A DNA stretch of 21,719 nt from Actinomycetota bacterium. GTDB lineage: Bacteria > Actinomycetota > Actinomycetes > Nanopelagicales > Nanopelagicaceae. Of this stretch, positions 17,675-21,719 are shown piece after piece (the stretch's first letter is position 1; every line of letters starts with the position of its first letter). The DNA lies in NCBI GenBank assembly GCA_009706135.1, contig WLRX01000004.1:1-21719 (forward strand). Reading direction: 5' to 3'. A program made the position numbers and the translations under genes. The notes beneath the pieces are model-generated. The model was not told the origin of the DNA and searched no databases. It was given only the letters and a program-made list of their open reading frames with translations.

Positions 17675-17678
17675 GGCT
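17673..17678 (+). promoter_or_regulatory. Candidate -10 of leaderless EF-G-like gene promoter
   Basis: TAGGCT fits TANNNT and ends 7 nt before the GTG start at 17686. TTCGCT at 17650-17655 is a weak -35 candidate at 17-bp spacing. The element mirrors the pgsA -10 around the shared bases 17673-17674. Confidence 0.4.
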
Positions 17679-17685
17679 TAAGGCC

Positions 17686-18270
17686 GTGCCAACTCATAGT
17701 CAGCAACTACGTATCAGCGTGTATGGGCATCCAAGCGCGCAGCCAGAATCTGTGGCCGACCTCTTAGGTGCTACCTACAACAATGATGCCGACGGTTCTG
17801 AAGAGGTGGCGATCTTTGTCATTAATCCAAACACTGGTGTGGATGAAAAAACCGTATCTAATTGGGCAGCCTTAGATGATTTTCAAACTCCTCGATTAAT
17901 TGTTGTGACAAACTTAGAAAGCGGTGAAGCTGATTTCGATGACGCTGTTCTTCTTGCTAATCGACTCTTTGACCAAGTCGTTACGCCCTACTTAGTCTTA
18001 CACGATGATTCAGGTTCACCCTGCGCTCTGATTAGTTTAGAGACTGAAGAGATCATTGATTACACAACTAATCCTTGCACGGTAATTCCCAGCGATCCAG
18101 AACATAAAACCTTGGTAGGTGAATTTGTTGATGAATATAAATCACACATGGCAGTTATGGGCAATGAATCTTTTGCGGCTGGATTACTTTTCCCTGCAAT
18201 TCCGGTGTGGATAGAAAGAAATATTGGCGTCGATATTGTTAAGCATTACCTAGACGAAATTAATCACTAA
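17686..18270 (+). CDS. Degenerate EF-G-like GTPase-domain protein, function unknown
   Basis: A 194-residue acidic protein with no signal peptide or membrane segment. From residue 41 it can be aligned by eye to the G domain of elongation factor G: VAIFVINPNTGVDEKTVSNW matches EF-G's AIVVFD..QGVEPQSETVW; TPRLIVVTNLESGEADFDDA (68-87) matches VPRIAFANKMDKTGADL; and LLFPAIP...N-I-G-V-D...HYLDEI (167-191) matches the end of the domain, TPVFLGSALKNKGVQ...DYLP. The GTP-binding motifs are missing. The P-loop position (GHPSAQPESVADLL, 14-27) lacks GKT/S, the DTPGH switch II segment is deleted, and NKxD has become T75-N-L-E78. It is therefore probably not a GTPase. It starts with GTG (17686-17688), diverges from pgsA, and its 3' end overlaps the HIT gene by 11 bp. 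Gene confidence is high; the EF-G relation is inference. Confidence 0.72.
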   Translation: MPTHSQQLRISVYGHPSAQPESVADLLGATYNNDADGSEEVAIFVINPNTGVDEKTVSNWAALDDFQTPRLIVVTNLESGEADFDDAVLLANRLFDQVVTPYLVLHDDSGSPCALISLETEEIIDYTTNPCTVIPSDPEHKTLVGEFVDEYKSHMAVMGNESFAAGLLFPAIPVWIERNIGVDIVKHYLDEINH

Positions 18271-18793
18271 CCCATCCTGTTGCTAGGTCGTTACGTGTTT
18301 GGGCCAATAACTGTGGTAATACTTTAGTCTGACCAATAATCGGCATAAAATTGGCATCTCCGCCCCAACGAGGGACAACGTGTTGGTGAATGTGATCTGC
18401 TACTCCGGCACCCGATAACGCTCCTTGATTCATTCCAAGATTAAATCCTGCCGCATTGGATACCTTGCGCAGAGTTTTCATTGCTTGTGCGCTTAAGAAT
18501 GAAATTTCATTGCGTTCGATTTCGGATAAATCTGTTAAATCAGCAACGTGGCGATTTGCACACACAAGTACATGTCCTGCGTTGTATGGGTACAAATTCA
18601 TGACGACGTAAGCGGTTTGACCGCGATGAACAATGAGTCCTTCTTCATCACTAAAGGATGGAATTGTGCAGAAAGGGCATGCAACGCTATTTCCCTCTAG
18701 GGGTCTGTTTTCGCCTTTTAAATAATCCATGCGATGTGGAGCCCACAACCGTGACCACGCATCTGGAATACCTGCTCCACCATCTGAATGCAT
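18260..18793 (-). CDS. HIT-family hydrolase/phosphorylase (Ap4A phosphorylase-like)
   Basis: A 177-residue histidine-triad protein. The active-site motif is H134-I-H136-Q-H138-V-V, preceded by NAGHVLVCANRHVADLTDL and GFNLGMNQG. A CPFC pair (C39, C42) near the N-terminus could hold zinc, as in many actinobacterial members. The extended N-terminus with SRLWAPHRMDYLKGE is typical of the Rv2613c group, which has been described as a diadenosine tetraphosphate phosphorylase. It follows thrS with no gap (TAA then ATG), an order conserved in M. tuberculosis. Aminoacyl-tRNA synthetases make Ap4A as a by-product, so the pairing makes functional sense, but this is inference. Its stop overlaps the 3' end of the opposite-strand EF-G-like gene. 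Confidence 0.92.
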   Translation of the reverse strand: MHSDGGAGIPDAWSRLWAPHRMDYLKGENRPLEGNSVACPFCTIPSFSDEEGLIVHRGQTAYVVMNLYPYNAGHVLVCANRHVADLTDLSEIERNEISFLSAQAMKTLRKVSNAAGFNLGMNQGALSGAGVADHIHQHVVPRWGGDANFMPIIGQTKVLPQLLAQTRNDLATGWVSD

Positions 18794-20782
18794 TTAAACC
18801 TGAATTCGCTTCGTGACCGCGTCTTTAATTTCTTTGATTGCATCGGCAATAGGAACACCATTTTTCTGTTCACCATTTCTATATCTAAATGAAACAGCGC
18901 CAGCCTTTTGATCTTCTTCTCCGGCAATAACCATAAATGGAATTTTTTGCATTTGTGCGTTACGAACCTTTTTCTGCATGCGATCATCAGATGCATCGAG
19001 TTCGGCGCGAATGCCTGCTTTTTTCATCTGCGCCATGACATCAGCTAAGTAATCAGCAAATGCGTCAGCCACAGGAATACCAACTGCCTGAAGGGGTGCA
19101 AGCCACGGTGGGAACGCACCTGAGTAATGCTCTGTTAACACACCAAAGAAACGTTCAATAGAACCAAATAGTGCGCGATGAATCATTACGGGACGTTGAC
19201 GTGTTCCATCTGCTGCTGAGTATTCGAGTTCAAATCGCTGCGGCAATTGGAAATCAACTTGGATGGTCGACATCTGCCATGTGCGACCAATCGCATCTTT
19301 TGCTTGCACAGAGATCTTTGGTCCATAAAACGCTGCGCCACCTTCATCTAAAACAAGTTCCAATTTTTGCGCTTCTGCTGCTTTGCGCAGTGCTTCCGTT
19401 GCTTCTATCCAATCCTTATCTTCTCCCACAGATTTCTCTGGGTTGCGAGTAGATAGTTCGAGATAAAAATCATGAAGACCATAATCGCGTAACAAATTAA
19501 GCACGAAAGTTAAAAGTGAATCGAGCTCGGCAGGCATCTGCTCTTTTGTGCAGTAGATATGCGCATCATCTTGAGTGAAACCGCGGGCACGAGTAAGTCC
19601 ATGCATTACACCGGATTTTTCATATCGGTAGACAGTTCCAAATTCGAATAAGCGAAGGGGTAATTCGCGATAAGAACGTCCACGAGCACGGAAAATCAAA
19701 TTATGAAACGGGCAGTTCATAGGCTTCATGTAGTACTGCTGTCCAGCCTTTTTAATCGTTCCATCGGGATGATGTTCTTCGTCCAAAATCATTGGTGGAT
19801 ACATACCTTCTGAATACCAATCCAAGTGACCAGATGTTTCAAAGAGTGCGGCTTTTGTTAAGTGCGGTGAATAAACAAATTCATAACCTTCTTCTTCATG
19901 GCGAATGCGCGAATAATCTTCCATCGCGCGGCGCACAATGCCACCTTTAGGGTGAAATACAGCTAAGCCCGAACCAATTTCTTCTGGGAAAGAAAAAAGG
20001 TCTAATTCATTACCAAGTCGACGGTGATCACGTTTTTCGGCCTCTGCTAATAATTCAAGGTGAGTATTTAACTGATCCTGTGTAGGCCACGCTGTCCCGT
20101 AAATTCTTTGCAGCATCGGATTTTTTTCAGAACCTCGCCAATATGCTGCAGCGCTTCTCATTAATTTAAAGGCAGGAATATGTTTCGTAGATGGCAGATG
20201 TGGACCTCGACATAAATCACTCCACACCGCTTGTCCATCGCGGCCTAAATTGTCATAAATGGTTAGCTCTGCCCCGCCAACTTCAACACTTGCTTCATCA
20301 CCGGCGCCAGATTTCAAGCCAATAAGTTCACACTTATACGGCTCGTGAGCTAGTTCCTTGAGAGCATCTTTTTCTGTTGTTACACGTCGCTTAAACCTCT
20401 GACCATCTTTAATAATTTTGCGCATAGCAGATTCGATTTTTTCAAAATCATCTGGGTTAAATGGACGCTCAGGATCAAAGTCATAGTAAAAACCATCTGT
20501 AATCGGCGGTCCAATTCCTAACCTAGTTCCAGCAAAAACACTCTGCACAGCTTGTGCCATCACGTGAGCGGTTGAGTGACGAAGTACCGCTAGTCCTTCG
20601 GGAGAAGAAATCGAAACAGAATCAATGACATCTCCAGAAACAATGTCGCTCCATAGATCCTTGAGTTCGCCATTTATTTTGCAAACAACCACATCTTTAT
20701 GTTCAGCAAAAATATGAGTTGGCTTTTGATCTGCCGCAACATTGACAGCAGCGCCATCAACGATGATTGAGAGCTCGGACAT
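18794..20782 (-). CDS. thrS: Threonyl-tRNA synthetase
   Basis: A 662-residue, full-length ThrRS. Domains in order: an N-terminal TGS domain (about 1-62); the editing domain with HSTAH (H69, H73) and DLCRGPH (C191, H195), which removes mischarged serine; the class II catalytic core with [10 protein letters not shown] (zinc ligand C357), [30 protein letters not shown] (H408) and [15 protein letters not shown]; and a C-terminal anticodon-binding domain (about 560-662). All key residues are present. It begins 4 bp after pabC and abuts the HIT gene. No T-box leader is possible, because there is no untranslated region upstream. Confidence 0.98.
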   Translation of the reverse strand: MSELSIIVDGAAVNVAADQKPTHIFAEHKDVVVCKINGELKDLWSDIVSGDVIDSVSISSPEGLAVLRHSTAHVMAQAVQSVFAGTRLGIGPPITDGFYYDFDPERPFNPDDFEKIESAMRKIIKDGQRFKRRVTTEKDALKELAHEPYKCELIGLKSGAGDEASVEVGGAELTIYDNLGRDGQAVWSDLCRGPHLPSTKHIPAFKLMRSAAAYWRGSEKNPMLQRIYGTAWPTQDQLNTHLELLAEAEKRDHRRLGNELDLFSFPEEIGSGLAVFHPKGGIVRRAMEDYSRIRHEEEGYEFVYSPHLTKAALFETSGHLDWYSEGMYPPMILDEEHHPDGTIKKAGQQYYMKPMNCPFHNLIFRARGRSYRELPLRLFEFGTVYRYEKSGVMHGLTRARGFTQDDAHIYCTKEQMPAELDSLLTFVLNLLRDYGLHDFYLELSTRNPEKSVGEDKDWIEATEALRKAAEAQKLELVLDEGGAAFYGPKISVQAKDAIGRTWQMSTIQVDFQLPQRFELEYSAADGTRQRPVMIHRALFGSIERFFGVLTEHYSGAFPPWLAPLQAVGIPVADAFADYLADVMAQMKKAGIRAELDASDDRMQKKVRNAQMQKIPFMVIAGEEDQKAGAVSFRYRNGEQKNGVPIADAIKEIKDAVTKRIQV

Positions 20783-20786
20783 ACCC

Positions 20787-21554
20787 CTAGCCTACCGAAG
20801 TTCGTATGGCCATTTCTCGGATTTGTTGTGCGAATAATTGACTAACTTCTAAATCTGGCATCTCACGCCCATCAATACTTGAAACAGGTGCCGCAATTTT
20901 TAAACTTGAAATCGCAATTGCCGCCTGCACATGCGAGAGATCGTTGGTGTCAATTTTTCGCACTTTTACCGGCAAGTTTTCAACAATTAACGCACGCATT
21001 ACCCCAGGCAATACACCTTGAACAATTGGCGGAGTAATCCACATTCCGTCGGTGTAGAAAATCAGATTAGAAACAGCGCCTTCACACACTTCGTGATTGC
21101 TATTGACCACAATGGCTTCATCGCAACCCTGTTGCTTTGCCACATTTAATATTTCTAGTCGCGATGTATACGGAAAAGTTTTGGCAGGCACCCCTTTGAT
21201 ATCTACACGAACTGAATAAGTACAGAGTTTTAAATCATGAACTAAATCTTCATACGGGTCATGCGTTGCAATAAATGTGCCATCTTGTTTAAAAAGCAAC
21301 CGCAGGCGACCAATTGGATGATTCACTTCTGCCAATAAATGATCTATTGCAGTACGAACTCGTTCTTCATCAGGTATCCGTACGCCCACACGCGCACCCG
21401 CATCGAGTGCTCGTCTCATATGACGATTGAGCGCATACGGTATTGAGTTCACGGTCTTAATCGTTTCAAATACACCGAATCCATCAGGCCAATTATCTGG
21501 AGCCAAATCAACACCGCTGGAATCAACAACACGGTCATTTAGCCAGATCTTCAT
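20787..21554 (-). CDS. pabC: Aminotransferase class IV, probable aminodeoxychorismate lyase
   Basis: A 255-residue PLP enzyme of fold type IV (PabC, branched-chain or D-amino acid aminotransferases). The presumed PLP lysine is K125 in PAKTFPYTS, at the correct distance from [28 protein letters not shown], and [14 protein letters not shown] follows (phosphate-binding region). An aminodeoxychorismate lyase role, giving p-aminobenzoate for folate, is favoured because the preceding gene is a chorismate-using PabB-like enzyme whose stop overlaps this ATG by 4 bp. A branched-chain or D-amino acid aminotransferase cannot be excluded from sequence alone. Confidence 0.85.
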   Translation of the reverse strand: MKIWLNDRVVDSSGVDLAPDNWPDGFGVFETIKTVNSIPYALNRHMRRALDAGARVGVRIPDEERVRTAIDHLLAEVNHPIGRLRLLFKQDGTFIATHDPYEDLVHDLKLCTYSVRVDIKGVPAKTFPYTSRLEILNVAKQQGCDEAIVVNSNHEVCEGAVSNLIFYTDGMWITPPIVQGVLPGVMRALIVENLPVKVRKIDTNDLSHVQAAIAISSLKIAAPVSSIDGREMPDLEVSQLFAQQIREMAIRTSVG

Positions 21555-21719
21555 GAGATTTGACCAGATGCAATCTTAATTAAACGTTCCGCCTTCAACT
21601 GCGTTTCTTCCCATTCAGACGCAGCATCACTAGCCCATGTTATTCCGGCGCCTGTACCAAATTTCAAGGTTTCTTCTTCTTTCCAAAAAGTTCTAATCGC
21701 AACTGCTAAATCGCACGCA
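21551..21719 (-). CDS. pabB: Chorismate-binding enzyme, C-terminal end (PabB-like; runs off right edge)
   Basis: The last 55 complete codons of an aminodeoxychorismate/anthranilate synthase component I. The segment DLAVAIRTFW, then LKFGTGAGITWASDAASEWEET and LKAERLI, matches the conserved C-terminus of chorismate-binding enzymes (the usual form is GxGAGIxxxSdPxxEwxExxxKa). TGA at 21551-21553 lies inside an ATGA overlap with the aminotransferase start. The pairing with a PabC-like gene favours PabB over TrpE. The catalytic residues lie outside the window. Confidence 0.9.
   Translation of the reverse strand, partial: ACDLAVAIRTFWKEEETLKFGTGAGITWASDAASEWEETQLKAERLIKIASGQIS

Noticed and set aside
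17662..17706. Longer pgsA starting at TTG 17706 or ATG 17697
   Set aside because: It would run over the start of the divergent gene and add residues outside the family N-terminus; the ATG at 17661 fits both the family and a -10 element.
20783..20786. T-box or other leader upstream of thrS
   Set aside because: Only 4 bp separate pabC and thrS, so there is no room for a leader RNA.
1..21719. Insertion sequences, prophage genes, CRISPR arrays, toxin-antitoxin or defence systems
   Set aside because: Every stretch is accounted for by conserved housekeeping genes; no transposase, integrase or spaced direct repeats were seen.

Overview
The window is a dense stretch of an actinobacterial chromosome. 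The gene order pabC-thrS-HIT-pgsA-acyltransferase-pimA-pdxS-pdxT-yebC-ruvC-ruvA-ruvB-secD-secF-rel-(MBL)-hisS-aspS matches, from memory, the Mycobacterium tuberculosis order from Rv2614c (thrS) down to Rv2572c (aspS), with many genes removed between the landmarks. The phosphatidylinositol-mannoside genes (pgsA, PatA-like acyltransferase, pimA) are themselves an actinobacterial signature. Base composition is only moderate (roughly mid-40s percent GC by eye), and I count only about 405 non-coding bases, so about 98% of the window is coding. This suggests a streamlined, low-GC actinobacterium such as a freshwater acI/Nanopelagicales-type lineage. That placement is inference.

Layout. Nearly everything is on the minus strand and reads right to left. 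From the right edge: the C-terminal end of a PabB-like chorismate enzyme, then pabC-like aminotransferase class IV, thrS and a HIT-family Ap4A phosphorylase-like gene (18260-21719). A plus-strand gene of unknown function (17686-18270) follows; it looks like an elongation factor G GTPase domain that has lost its GTP-binding motifs. It diverges from pgsA across a 24-bp gap that appears to hold back-to-back leaderless promoters. The pgsA block then runs through a PatA-like acyltransferase, pimA, a small conserved membrane protein, a DUF3048 lipoprotein, pdxS and pdxT (11955-17661). The next block is yebC-ruvC-ruvA-ruvB-secD-secF-rel (4154-11892). A plus-strand DUF349 gene (2850-4157) converges on rel with a 4-bp overlap. 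On its other side, across the only sizeable intergenic region (2654-2849), an MBL-fold hydrolase, hisS and the 5' part of aspS run to the left edge.

Functionally the window covers aminoacylation (AspRS, HisRS, ThrRS), the stringent response (Rel), Holliday-junction processing (RuvABC), protein export (SecDF), vitamin B6 synthesis (PdxST), folate or tryptophan precursor metabolism (PabB/PabC) and envelope lipid synthesis (PI and PIMs). These are mostly housekeeping genes. I found no mobile element, CRISPR array, tRNA, rRNA or phage gene. The most unusual items are the degenerate EF-G-like protein, the symmetric divergent promoter, a perfect hairpin inside the DUF3048 gene, and the loss of yajC and apt from an otherwise conserved order.
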